Assembly (NCBI GenBank): GCA_964406775.1
Contig: CAYOSW010000016.1
Location: 1-26,298, forward strand
Direction: 5' to 3'
Source: JACPKO01 sp964406775
GTDB lineage: Bacteria; Patescibacteriota; Microgenomatia; Daviesbacterales; UBA10151
DNA: 26,298 nt
The notes under the pieces are model-generated. The model saw only the letters and a program-made list of their open reading frames with translations, searched no databases and was not told the origin of the DNA. Below are positions 1 through 7,252 of the stretch, one piece after another. The translations under genes and the position numbers were made by a program. Every line of letters starts with the position of its first letter. Within the stretch, counting starts at the first letter, position 1.

Positions 1-2
1 CA

Positions 3-821
3 ACACACAAAAAATCTTTTTCCTGCTACCGCTTTAACCGCGGATCGGACATACATTTCGAAAGAGTCGATTCACTTCCCTGGATAATTTACTGTCTATA
101 TGAACACGGGACACTTTCCGGGGATAACGGTCTTCTCCGGAAATATAAACCGCAGCTGCAAATATTATTGGAAAAATTTGAGAGAGACTACCTCGATAAA
201 AACGGAATGGTCAAAAGGAGCGCTACAGGAGACTGGATGGATACGGTCAAAAGACCGTCCTCTACCTGGAATAATCTTTGCGTTCTAAAAATGCTTACGC
301 TTGCTAAAAAAATGAGGTTCCAAGTTAAAACTGAAATAAAAACCCTTGATAAAAATTTACTGGCAGATAGATTCAATAATAATAATTTAGTCGATTATCA
401 CGGCACCTCACAACCTGGAATAGACGGAATGATACTGGCTGTTTATTTTGAATTATTTAATAAGGCCATCCGTCATAAAATAAGCGACAGTCTGGAAAAA
501 ATGAATATCTTCCACCCCTATCCTGTCCGCGCTTCAATAGCTAAGTATCCTTCGTCTTTCATACCGATCGTTACAACTCTAACTGCTCACGGATTCCACG
601 AAAAAGCCCATTGGCCCCATTTAGGATTGATGTTTTTAAACGGGTTATCCAAAATTAACCGCAGATCAGACAGGCATTTCGAGAATCTGGTAACTTTATT
701 CACCAAATATGGTAATTTTCTGGAAACTGTGAGCGGCAAGGGGACTGTTTTAAAAACGTTCCTCAGTACGGAATATGGATTCTCGATGACAGCGGGACAA
801 TTCCTGGAATATACTCACTGA
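3..821 (+). CDS. Probable six-hairpin (alpha/alpha)6 glycosidase, 3' portion
   Basis: The reading frame is open to the left edge of the window, so this is the C-terminal part of a longer protein; about 272 codons are visible. Tracts such as YRFNRGSDIHFERVDSLPW, GDWMDTVKRPSSTWNN and YGFSMTAGQFLEY resemble the acid-residue region and the closing helices of (alpha/alpha)6-barrel carbohydrate enzymes (the GH15/GH63/GH100/debranching-enzyme class), where GDW-D motifs lie at the active site. I infer hydrolysis of an alpha-linked glycan, but cannot assign a family or substrate from this fragment. The TTG at 168 is not the true start because coding continues upstream of it. The gene converges on the minus-strand glycosidase and the two ends overlap by 7 bases (815-821). 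Confidence 0.6.
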   Translation, partial: THKKSFSCYRFNRGSDIHFERVDSLPWIIYCLYEHGTLSGDNGLLRKYKPQLQILLEKFERDYLDKNGMVKRSATGDWMDTVKRPSSTWNNLCVLKMLTLAKKMRFQVKTEIKTLDKNLLADRFNNNNLVDYHGTSQPGIDGMILAVYFELFNKAIRHKISDSLEKMNIFHPYPVRASIAKYPSSFIPIVTTLTAHGFHEKAHWPHLGLMFLNGLSKINRRSDRHFENLVTLFTKYGNFLETVSGKGTVLKTFLSTEYGFSMTAGQFLEYTH

Positions 822-1846
822 ATCAGCATTTTTGCATAATCCCAATATTCACTATCGCCTTTTTGCTTCATTAAATGCCACCATTCAACACCCCAAAGAT
901 AGATTTCATCAAAAGATGTTTTCCGGGCATATTCGACATTGTCTTCAAACATTCCGATTGTAAATAAATCTTTCTGTAAAGCGGCCGGCATAGTCACCGG
1001 ATTATAGTCTCCAAACCAGGGCTCGGCCTGTAATTCGGTAATAACTGTTTTTTTGTTACCGGGCGCAAAGAGTCTTGAGAAGTTAGATTTTAGCGAATAA
1101 AAACCGGGTATAAGCGGATAATAAAAATACCCCGTATAGGGATTATGCACTCTGCGGTAAAGACTTATTCCTAATTCGTCTGTAACCTGCATTTGAGGGA
1201 TCCAAATATCCCACTCTCCGCTTGCGGAAGTCATAATCGTTTTACTTGTCAGACTGCGTGCTAGAGAGACTTCCGATTTAAAAAATTCCGGATTGGGCGA
1301 ATCGCAATAGACTGCCCAAATAGGAAAGAGCGGTTCGTTTTCAACCTGAAATGCAACAACCGCAGAACTATCTTTATAGCGCTCAATTACTTTTGTAATA
1401 AATTCCTTAATTTTTTCCTGTTTTTTACCCTTCTCCAACTTATTCACCCATTCCGGCAAATGGCATTCGGGCCAGCGGGGCTGTCTCATTCCGACTGCTA
1501 ATATTATCCGGGCATTTCTTTTTACCGCTTCCTCAACCATATAATCCGTTTGGGAATAATCATATTGCCCTTCCTGAGATTCTATATTTGTCCAGTAGCT
1601 GGGAATTCTTAATTTTCTTACTTTCAGGTCATCCAGGATATCCGTATAAACTTCTTTCCAATCCTGACCCAAACTTTCGGAAGCCAAAGGAGAAAAGGTG
1701 ACTCCGTAATTTACGGAAGTTGCGGGAGGATTTAATTTTTCCGAGACAAAAGAAAAAAAGTAGAATAGTGAAACCAGGGCCAGAATCGTTGCTAGAAAAT
1801 ATATTAAGCATCTCACTATTTTATTTTTGGGCAGTTTTAATTTCAT
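815..1846 (-). CDS. Membrane-anchored clan GH-A (TIM-barrel) glycoside hydrolase-like protein
   Basis: A 343-residue protein with a basic N-terminus and one hydrophobic segment (about residues 11-33), then an extracytoplasmic TIM-barrel-like domain. QVENEP carries the NEP signature of clan GH-A, with Glu171 as candidate acid/base; VITELQAEPW carries Glu271 as candidate nucleophile. The 100-residue spacing and the early segment KLRIPSYWTNIESQEGQYDY fit GH5/GH42-like enzymes. It is probably a surface-tethered glycosidase; the substrate is unknown. I chose the ATG at 1846 because it overlaps the stop of the EamA gene (TAATG), which suggests translational coupling; the frame extends 17 codons further upstream but only into that gene. 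No Shine-Dalgarno site is visible, so reinitiation is likely. Alternative: a catalytically altered glycan-binding member of the clan. Confidence 0.72.
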   Translation of the reverse strand: MKLKLPKNKIVRCLIYFLATILALVSLFYFFSFVSEKLNPPATSVNYGVTFSPLASESLGQDWKEVYTDILDDLKVRKLRIPSYWTNIESQEGQYDYSQTDYMVEEAVKRNARIILAVGMRQPRWPECHLPEWVNKLEKGKKQEKIKEFITKVIERYKDSSAVVAFQVENEPLFPIWAVYCDSPNPEFFKSEVSLARSLTSKTIMTSASGEWDIWIPQMQVTDELGISLYRRVHNPYTGYFYYPLIPGFYSLKSNFSRLFAPGNKKTVITELQAEPWFGDYNPVTMPAALQKDLFTIGMFEDNVEYARKTSFDEIYLWGVEWWHLMKQKGDSEYWDYAKMLIQ

Positions 1847-2781
1847 TATGTATATAAAGCGTTTTCCGCCAGCATATAAAGTCCAATACAGATACAAACT
1901 ATTCCTATTCCTTTAATCAGTAAATTCGAGGGATTTGTATTTTCTTTAAAGATTTGCGGATATTTTTTGGACAACAGTATATTCGCGCCGAAAAGGAAAA
2001 CATATTGAACTCCTTGAAGTGCATTTACAACGGCAGGATTTGCAAGAGAGATTGCAAAAGTTAGAAGAAGCTGAGAAATGCCTGCAGATATCTGCCCTGC
2101 TCCAAATAACCAGATTGCACCTGAAGTGAACATTTTTTTCCAGTAAGGTATTTGAGGACTCTCCTGTTTTTCTTTTCCGGTTTGAAAAATTAATTTCCTG
2201 GTCGCCGGAATTAAGATCAGCAATAATCCGACCGGAATAAGTACCGGTCTTGAATAAACAAATACCGTCCAGAAGTTTGAATTATCGTAGGCAAAGCGCA
2301 ATATAAAATAAGAGACAGCAAAAAACAGCGCGGATAAAACTTCAAATAAAATTTCGTTTTTATTTACTTGACCCCTCCAGTCAAAGACCGTTAGAAATAT
2401 CAGTCCCAGAACCAGCACCCCGATAGCATAGCCCTCATATTGACTGACTGTCCCTAAAAAAAGTCCGGCTGCTAATAAGATCAGTGGAATAAGAGTTCCT
2501 ATTACCGGTATGACTCTTGAAATCTGACCTGTCTGTAAGGCTTTAAACATCAGGTAAGCTCCAACCGTCCAAAGAAGAGTAGAGACCGACGCCAGGGTAA
2601 AAATATAGGGTGTGGGTAAAGACGCAAAGGGCAACAATAGAAGCGATCCGCAGGAGACCAGGCTAAAGTAGAACACATAAATCAGCGGGTGAGGAATTTG
2701 TTTATTCAGAAGAAATTTATCGACTGTTACCGATACCGCATTGAGAAGGTATGCTGCAGCCGTAATCGGAAGATAAATCAC
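1846..2781 (-). CDS. EamA/DMT-superfamily permease
   Basis: A 311-residue, very hydrophobic protein with about ten membrane segments in two repeats, interrupted by a polar loop near the middle that contains KEKQESPQIPYWKK. The segment LLWTVGAYLMFKALQTGQISRVIPVIGTLIPLILL is the usual EamA pattern, in which helix 3 ends in an 'A..G..s.v.pi..l.Pl' motif. Family members export or import small metabolites across the inner membrane; the substrate cannot be read from sequence. The start is GTG, placed 7 bases after a TATATT hexamer with TTGCCA 18 bases further upstream, so the mRNA should start almost at the GTG. It is the first gene of a two-gene unit with the downstream GH-A glycosidase, which raises the possibility of a sugar-related substrate, but that is only association. 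Confidence 0.82.
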   Translation of the reverse strand: MIYLPITAAAYLLNAVSVTVDKFLLNKQIPHPLIYVFYFSLVSCGSLLLLPFASLPTPYIFTLASVSTLLWTVGAYLMFKALQTGQISRVIPVIGTLIPLILLAAGLFLGTVSQYEGYAIGVLVLGLIFLTVFDWRGQVNKNEILFEVLSALFFAVSYFILRFAYDNSNFWTVFVYSRPVLIPVGLLLILIPATRKLIFQTGKEKQESPQIPYWKKMFTSGAIWLFGAGQISAGISQLLLTFAISLANPAVVNALQGVQYVFLFGANILLSKKYPQIFKENTNPSNLLIKGIGIVCICIGLYMLAENALYT

Positions 2782-2788
2782 ACTATTT

Positions 2789-2818
2789 AATATAGCTTTT
2801 TATGAGTGATCTTGGCAA
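2789..2818 (-). promoter_or_regulatory. Promoter for EamA-glycosidase unit, leaderless type
   Basis: On the minus strand TTGCCA (2818-2813), an 18-base spacer, and TATATT (2794-2789) are followed by 7 bases and the GTG start at 2781. Five of six -35 positions match the sigma70 consensus. There is no Shine-Dalgarno sequence between the -10 box and the start codon. Confidence 0.65.
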
Positions 2819-2842
2819 GCTGGGGAGTATAATTAAGGAAAT

Positions 2843-4378
2843 TTAGCTACCTAATTTTCCGAAATAACCGAGCCTGGTTAAAACCCCCTTACCTGACTTT
2901 TTGACTGATTCTTTCATTCGGACAAACATATCAATCGCCATTGGCGCTACTTTTTCCGGATCGACTGTTGTTCCGCTGTGAGGCAAGTTAGGAATATCCA
3001 CTAAAAAAGTCTCGGGTGATTCAGGAAACATCCTACTCTCGGCAAATGCTTCATCGTTTAGACTTTCTTCTTCTGTACCCTGAGCCATTTTTGCTGCTTT
3101 TATTTTTTCATATTGTCTAATTTGCTCTGTATCAAATGACGAGGTTACTAATTTTTTAGGGAAATATAAATCTGCATCGGAGGAGGTTACGGCTATAGGC
3201 ACCTTCATTAGTTTACGGACTTCCGCAGGAACCATTCCCAATAACCCGGCCGGATGTAACAGCATATACGGCGCAAATTTTGCAAAAGCTAAAGGCGAAG
3301 GATCTTTAGGAGTTTTCTCTCTGGTATTTACGATTTTAATAACCATCGGACTTAAAAGCTTAAGCCTCTGGCGATAATATTCATCTGCTTTTTTAGCATC
3401 GCCCACCGAATAAGCCGCTTCCAGTTCCGAGTCTATTTTTGCTAATTCATCCTTCTGTTTTTGCTCAAGATTATTGTCTATAAAGTGCTGATTTTTTGCC
3501 GGCTGCTCCTGCATATCCTTCTTTACAGCCTCCAGTCTCATCGCCAAAGTATGATCGCCCTTGTCCTGAGCCATTCCTATCTCAGTCTCTATTCTTGCAA
3601 AATCATCCCGGGTGGGAAACATATACGCCGTATCATCAATGAATGAAGATACTCTGCCTGTTCTGCCGATTGCAAAAGACAAAACACCCTTCTCGCCCGT
3701 AAGTCCCCCCATCCTTTGATCCCCCATTCCTCCCGGTTGATGCATTATCGCTCCCGCGACCCGGGTTTTCTTGCCCCTTATTTCAAAAAGTTTATTTAAT
3801 AAAGGCACCAGATACGGAAGTTCGGCAGCACCCAGAGAGTGCCCGATGAGATAAATCTCGTCGCAATTCTGGTTTTTCATCAATTCCTCAAAAAAGGCCG
3901 CTAAGTATCCAGCCCTTTCCACAGGATTAGTTACGAGTCTACTGCCGTTTGTATCCGCACTCAGAACCGCACCCACTGATCCCCCTAATGTTACCTCGCC
4001 CAGCTCGGGCCTGCTTTGAGCGGCCCGCACCATCTCAAGAGGAACAAACAAATGTCCTGCTCCCGAGCCCGGCACTCCTGAGAGAAAGAACAGTCCGACA
4101 GTCGGTTTTTTCTCTGCCTGTTCGGTATCAGGTTTTTCCATACTTTCCGCCTTTTTTGTGGTAAATACCGCTGCGTGAAACGACGGAACGCTCTCCTTAA
4201 GTTTCACCCTCATATGAGGCGGAAATATTTCCATAGCCAAATTAACATCCCGGGTCAGATCGGGTGAAGGAGCACCGAAAACAATCTCCTGAGGGCGGTT
4301 AATTAGACTCTCTGCTGCCTTAAAAGACCGGTGTTCGGGATTAATATTTGATAGCGATGGCGAGAGAGTTTCACTCAT
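2843..4378 (-). CDS. Alpha/beta-hydrolase-like protein with helical insertion
   Basis: A 511-residue protein with a recognisable hydrolase core: strand KPTVGLFFLSGVPGSG (residues 91-106), nucleophile elbow IYLIGHSLGAAE with Ser181, a candidate acid in VTSSDADLYF (Asp401 or Asp403) after the strand VPIAV, and a candidate histidine at His467 in NLPHSGTTVDPE. Between about residues 255 and 345 there is a charged, Glu/Lys/Gln-rich helical stretch (ARIETEIGMAQDKGD onward) likely to form a coiled-coil lid or insertion. There is no signal peptide or membrane segment, so it is probably cytoplasmic. The reaction (lipase, esterase or thioesterase) cannot be decided. The ATG is close to a shared promoter region with the divergent GT4 gene. 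A 60-base gap separates it from the EamA gene, which has its own promoter. Confidence 0.68.
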   Translation of the reverse strand: MSETLSPSLSNINPEHRSFKAAESLINRPQEIVFGAPSPDLTRDVNLAMEIFPPHMRVKLKESVPSFHAAVFTTKKAESMEKPDTEQAEKKPTVGLFFLSGVPGSGAGHLFVPLEMVRAAQSRPELGEVTLGGSVGAVLSADTNGSRLVTNPVERAGYLAAFFEELMKNQNCDEIYLIGHSLGAAELPYLVPLLNKLFEIRGKKTRVAGAIMHQPGGMGDQRMGGLTGEKGVLSFAIGRTGRVSSFIDDTAYMFPTRDDFARIETEIGMAQDKGDHTLAMRLEAVKKDMQEQPAKNQHFIDNNLEQKQKDELAKIDSELEAAYSVGDAKKADEYYRQRLKLLSPMVIKIVNTREKTPKDPSPLAFAKFAPYMLLHPAGLLGMVPAEVRKLMKVPIAVTSSDADLYFPKKLVTSSFDTEQIRQYEKIKAAKMAQGTEEESLNDEAFAESRMFPESPETFLVDIPNLPHSGTTVDPEKVAPMAIDMFVRMKESVKKSGKGVLTRLGYFGKLGS

Positions 4379-4413
4379 AAAGCCTGAAATCGTATATAAT
4401 TGTAACTTATAAA
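4379..4413. promoter_or_regulatory. 35-bp bidirectional promoter region
   Basis: This short gap separates two divergent starts. On the plus strand TATAAT (4395-4400) is followed by 13 bases and the GT4 ATG at 4414, implying a leader of roughly 6-7 bases. On the minus strand an overlapping TATATA/TATACG element precedes the hydrolase ATG at 4378 by about 14 bases, with only a weak AGG near the start codon. No clear -35 is seen for either; both would lie within the opposite gene. Confidence 0.5.
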
Positions 4414-5583
4414 ATGAAAATTGCCTACTTTACTGATTCGTACTATCCTCAGCTTAACGGGGTTGTCACATCGGTTGAAAATTTTACGAAAGTCTACCGC
4501 GCACAAGGGCACACTGTCTATATAATCGCCCCGAAGATTAAAGATTACGTTGACGATGATCCCGATATTATTCGTATCAGCTCAATTAGAGCCTGGCCGA
4601 CTCTTCCCGATTTACTGAGAATCCCTTTGCCTCCTCCCGGAAATTATTTCCGAAAATTAATGAAACTGGATGTCGACATTGTTCACGCTCACGGAAATGG
4701 CCCATTCTCTTTAATAGGACTTTTATTTGCCCGGATTAAAAAAGTGCCTTATGCTCATACCTTTCACAATATTCATTCCATCCATACAAAATATATTTTA
4801 AACGGAAAAATACTTACGCCCGGTATGGTGAATAATTTCCTTAAACAGCTGGCAAACTGGTGTGAATTGATTGTAGCCCCTTCATATAAAATGGAGACGG
4901 AATTGATAAATTACGGCGTCAAGAAAAAGATCGAGGTCGTACCCAATTTCCTACACCTAAATAAATTCAACATTAAAAAGGGTCATTATCTTCACAAACT
5001 TTTAAACCTACCTGTCTCTACCCCTTTATTGTTGGCGGTAGGACGGCTTGAACCGGAAAAGGATTTTGAATTTTTAATAAAAAGTTTTTCTGAAGTTTGT
5101 AAAACAGATAAAAAATCTCACTTAGTTTTTGTGGGTGATGGCAGGGAAAAAAAGAAGCTCCAAAATCTGGCGAACAAGTTAAAAGTAAACGACAGGTTTC
5201 ATCTAACAGGCAATATTTCATCTTCAGATATGCCTCAAGTTTACAAAAGTGCTTATATGTTTGTGTTTGCATCATCTTCTGAGGTTCATCCTATGGTTAC
5301 ACTTGAGGCGGCGGCATCGGAATTGCCGATAATCGTCATTGATGATAAAGCTTATCAGGGGGCCGTAACTGACGGAATAAACGGTTATGTTGTTAAAGCG
5401 GATACGAAAATATTCGCCGGAAAAATAGTCAGTCTGCTAAGGGACTCCCCTCTAAGCTCAAAATTAGGGAAGGAATCAAAAAAACAGATTATGAAAAACT
5501 TTGGGGCGGAATATGCTACTACTAAATTAATGGATTTATATAAGAAGACAGTTAATTCGTATAAAAAAGGGGGCGATAAATGA
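4414..5583 (+). CDS. GT4-family glycosyltransferase (GT-B fold)
   Basis: A 389-residue GT-B glycosyltransferase. The N-terminal domain begins MKIAYFTDSYYPQLNGVV, the loop pattern that binds acceptor in GT4 lipid/mannosyl transferases, followed by VDIVHAHGNGPFSL and YAHTFHNIH. The C-terminal domain starts with the donor-domain strand LLAVGRLEPEKDFEFLIKSF (about 206-225), then LVFVGDGREKKKL, and the EX7E motif with Glu290 and Glu298 in SSEVHPMVTLEAA. It is most like diacylglycerol glucosyl/PIM mannosyltransferase relatives, so glycolipid synthesis at the membrane's inner face is the best guess; donor and acceptor are not determined. Its stop overlaps the next start as ATGA, so the two products are probably made together. 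Confidence 0.85.
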   Translation: MKIAYFTDSYYPQLNGVVTSVENFTKVYRAQGHTVYIIAPKIKDYVDDDPDIIRISSIRAWPTLPDLLRIPLPPPGNYFRKLMKLDVDIVHAHGNGPFSLIGLLFARIKKVPYAHTFHNIHSIHTKYILNGKILTPGMVNNFLKQLANWCELIVAPSYKMETELINYGVKKKIEVVPNFLHLNKFNIKKGHYLHKLLNLPVSTPLLLAVGRLEPEKDFEFLIKSFSEVCKTDKKSHLVFVGDGREKKKLQNLANKLKVNDRFHLTGNISSSDMPQVYKSAYMFVFASSSEVHPMVTLEAAASELPIIVIDDKAYQGAVTDGINGYVVKADTKIFAGKIVSLLRDSPLSSKLGKESKKQIMKNFGAEYATTKLMDLYKKTVNSYKKGGDK

Positions 5584-6026
5584 TCCCCGGATTGCTTCTT
5601 TGGACTGTTCTGCTTGCTTTCATATTAGCTAAAGTTGAAATTAATATCGAAGGAAAGCACGGCTGGGCGGAAAAATTGCCGACTTGGCGCAAGAAAAATA
5701 GATTTACCAAAATTATTCTGGGCGAAACTCCGGTTACCGGTTATCATTTTTGGATGTTTTTGATGATTTTTTTTCTATATCACTTTCCCTTTGTCGCTGG
5801 ACTGCAATGGAACATTCAAATTGAATTGCAGATTATTTCTTCATTCCTTTTTCTGCTTATTGCCGAAGATCTGTTATGGTTTATTTTGAATCCTCATTTC
5901 GGCTTAAAAAAATTCAGTAAGGTAAATATTCCCTGGCACAAAAATTGGATAGGTCCATTGCCGGCAAACTATGTTCTCGGGATGATCTTAGGAAGTGCTT
6001 TACTTTTTTCCAGCTTTTCTTTCTGA
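5580..6026 (+). CDS. Small polytopic membrane protein, function unknown
   Basis: A 148-residue protein with about four hydrophobic segments: an N-terminal helix (LLLWTVLLAFILA), one after the polar stretch HGWAEKLPTWRKKNRFTK, one around ELQIISSFLFLLIAEDLLWFIL, and a C-terminal helix. The motifs GKHGWAEKLPTWR, GETPVTGYHFWMF and IPWHKNWIGPLPANY look conserved-family-like (many W, H and P at loop ends), but I do not know a function. The start overlaps the GT4 stop as ATGA and is preceded by a strong AAAGGGGG Shine-Dalgarno sequence 6 bases away, as expected for an operon-internal gene. Its last 27 bases overlap the 3' end of the convergent membrane-protein gene. Confidence 0.75.
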   Translation: MIPGLLLWTVLLAFILAKVEINIEGKHGWAEKLPTWRKKNRFTKIILGETPVTGYHFWMFLMIFFLYHFPFVAGLQWNIQIELQIISSFLFLLIAEDLLWFILNPHFGLKKFSKVNIPWHKNWIGPLPANYVLGMILGSALLFSSFSF

Positions 6027-6449
6027 TTTCCACCAAACAAAAGTTAAACCAGCAAATATAAAACACAGCGCAGATTCGAATATTAAATACAGATTATACG
6101 AGGGCAGCCAGACATAAATTGACGGCTCTCTCGCAAACATTTCGGAAAAGTTGGCACCCAGTCCGGTTGACAATAAATTTACACCGTAAAATACGAGCCA
6201 GACAGCAGTCAGGTATATAAAATTTTTGTATTTCTTTATATCTCTTTGCGCCTCAATACCAAACATCGCAGCCAGTATGGCAAAAAATCCGTATAAATGT
6301 CCGATAAATTTAGAGTAAACTACAGCTTGTACCGGCCAGGTTAAGATTACATCAACTAATTTAAAATCAAGAATATGCACAACCGCATCAGCTAACAAAT
6401 AAGCACTTGTTACTAAGATATACCACTTAAGGATTGTTTCTATTTTCAT
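6000..6449 (-). CDS. Small four-helix membrane protein, function unknown
   Basis: A 149-residue hydrophobic protein with four predicted membrane spans (about residues 7-27, 45-65, 76-96, 118-139) and a lysine-rich C-terminal tail (WWKSERKAGKK). I do not recognise the family. Its ATG overlaps the stop of the GT2 glycosyltransferase (ATGA, 6446-6449), so it is co-translated with that gene, mirroring the GT4/membrane-protein pair on the other strand. A plausible role is with the glycosyltransferase in envelope glycan assembly, but only gene position supports that. Confidence 0.7.
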   Translation of the reverse strand: MKIETILKWYILVTSAYLLADAVVHILDFKLVDVILTWPVQAVVYSKFIGHLYGFFAILAAMFGIEAQRDIKKYKNFIYLTAVWLVFYGVNLLSTGLGANFSEMFAREPSIYVWLPSYNLYLIFESALCFIFAGLTFVWWKSERKAGKK

Positions 6450-7213
6450 TCGGAGGTTCCGTTTTTAACAGGCAGGTGTTTACCGAATTCGTACTCCTTG
6501 ATAATCGGATTTTTACGGTATCCGTAAATCTCGGTACCGATCAAAGAATTAATTGATTTGACTATATATCCTATCCTTCCCTCTTTCCTCAACCTTCTTA
6601 CCGATGTGAATATCCGAGGTTTTTCTAGAACAATAAATTTCAAACCCTTTTTTGCATACCGCTGTACTAATTCACAATCCTCACCTAATTTTACTTTTTC
6701 ATCAAAGCCGCCGAGCGTATCAAAGATATCTCTTCTCACGTAAAGATTTATTGCCACAGCCAAAGGATAAAAATCCCTGACTGCCTTAATACCGATGTTC
6801 GTAGCCTGGAATAAAACTTTATCTTTCCAGTGATCCGAAAGCGGATAATTTGCGGCAACCGCCAATCCCGGATCCTTATCTTTAACTTCCTGGAAATATT
6901 TTTCCAAAGTATCTTTATCAACAAGCATCGTATCCGCGTCCAGGAATAGAAGATGAGAAGATTTTGTTTTTTCAGCACCGAAATTACGCTGACGGGAAAT
7001 TGAGAATTTGGGGATTTGAAAAAACTTCAGCTGGGGCAGCTTTTTTTTGCGTGCCTTTACTTCCGATTCGGTTTTATCTTTAGAAAATGCATCGATTATT
7101 ACTATTTCACGGGGTAAGACAGTTTGTTTACTGATTGAATCCAACAAATTCCCAATATAACCTTCCTCATTCAGCGTCGGAATCACTATTGCCAAGTCGA
7201 CAAGTTTTCCCAT
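6446..7213 (-). CDS. GT2-family glycosyltransferase (GT-A fold)
   Basis: A 255-residue GT-A enzyme. The N-terminus LAIVIPTLNEEGYIGNLLDSI is the nucleotide-binding start of GT2; IVIIDAFSKDKTES follows as the second strand; LLFLDADTM provides the metal-binding DxD; and LGGFDEKVKLGEDCELVQR supplies the acceptor-side 'GGFDE...ED' motif. There are no membrane spans except a weakly hydrophobic tail. It is likely a membrane-associated transferase of an activated sugar to a lipid or polysaccharide; specificity is unknown. It is separated by 37 bases from the ABC exporter gene upstream and has its own -10-like box, and it overlaps the small membrane protein downstream by 4 bases. Confidence 0.85.
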   Translation of the reverse strand: MGKLVDLAIVIPTLNEEGYIGNLLDSISKQTVLPREIVIIDAFSKDKTESEVKARKKKLPQLKFFQIPKFSISRQRNFGAEKTKSSHLLFLDADTMLVDKDTLEKYFQEVKDKDPGLAVAANYPLSDHWKDKVLFQATNIGIKAVRDFYPLAVAINLYVRRDIFDTLGGFDEKVKLGEDCELVQRYAKKGLKFIVLEKPRIFTSVRRLRKEGRIGYIVKSINSLIGTEIYGYRKNPIIKEYEFGKHLPVKNGTSE

Positions 7214-7218
7214 AGCTT

Positions 7219-7227
7219 ATTTTACCA
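7219..7227 (-). promoter_or_regulatory. Extended -10 promoter for GT2 gene
   Basis: On the minus strand TGG-TAAAAT (TGn extension plus -10, 7227-7219) ends 5 bases before the ATG at 7213, with no Shine-Dalgarno sequence. The transcript would begin at or next to the start codon. No clear -35 is visible. Confidence 0.5.
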
Positions 7228-7235
7228 CTTCCGTG

Positions 7236-7252
7236 AGCTATCGCGGATAGCT
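7236..7252. repeat. Perfect 7-bp inverted repeat at end of ABC gene
   Basis: AGCTATC-GCG-GATAGCT is a perfect palindrome with a 3-base centre. It begins inside the TAG stop codon of the ABC exporter gene (stop at 7253-7251) and lies just upstream of the GT2 promoter. There is no T-run on either side, so it is not a standard intrinsic terminator; it may be an RNA hairpin that shields the 3' end or an operator. Confidence 0.45.

Noticed and set aside
2826..2833. TATAAT on the plus strand as a promoter
   Set aside because: It leads into the antisense strand of the hydrolase gene, with no gene behind it; AT-rich chance match.
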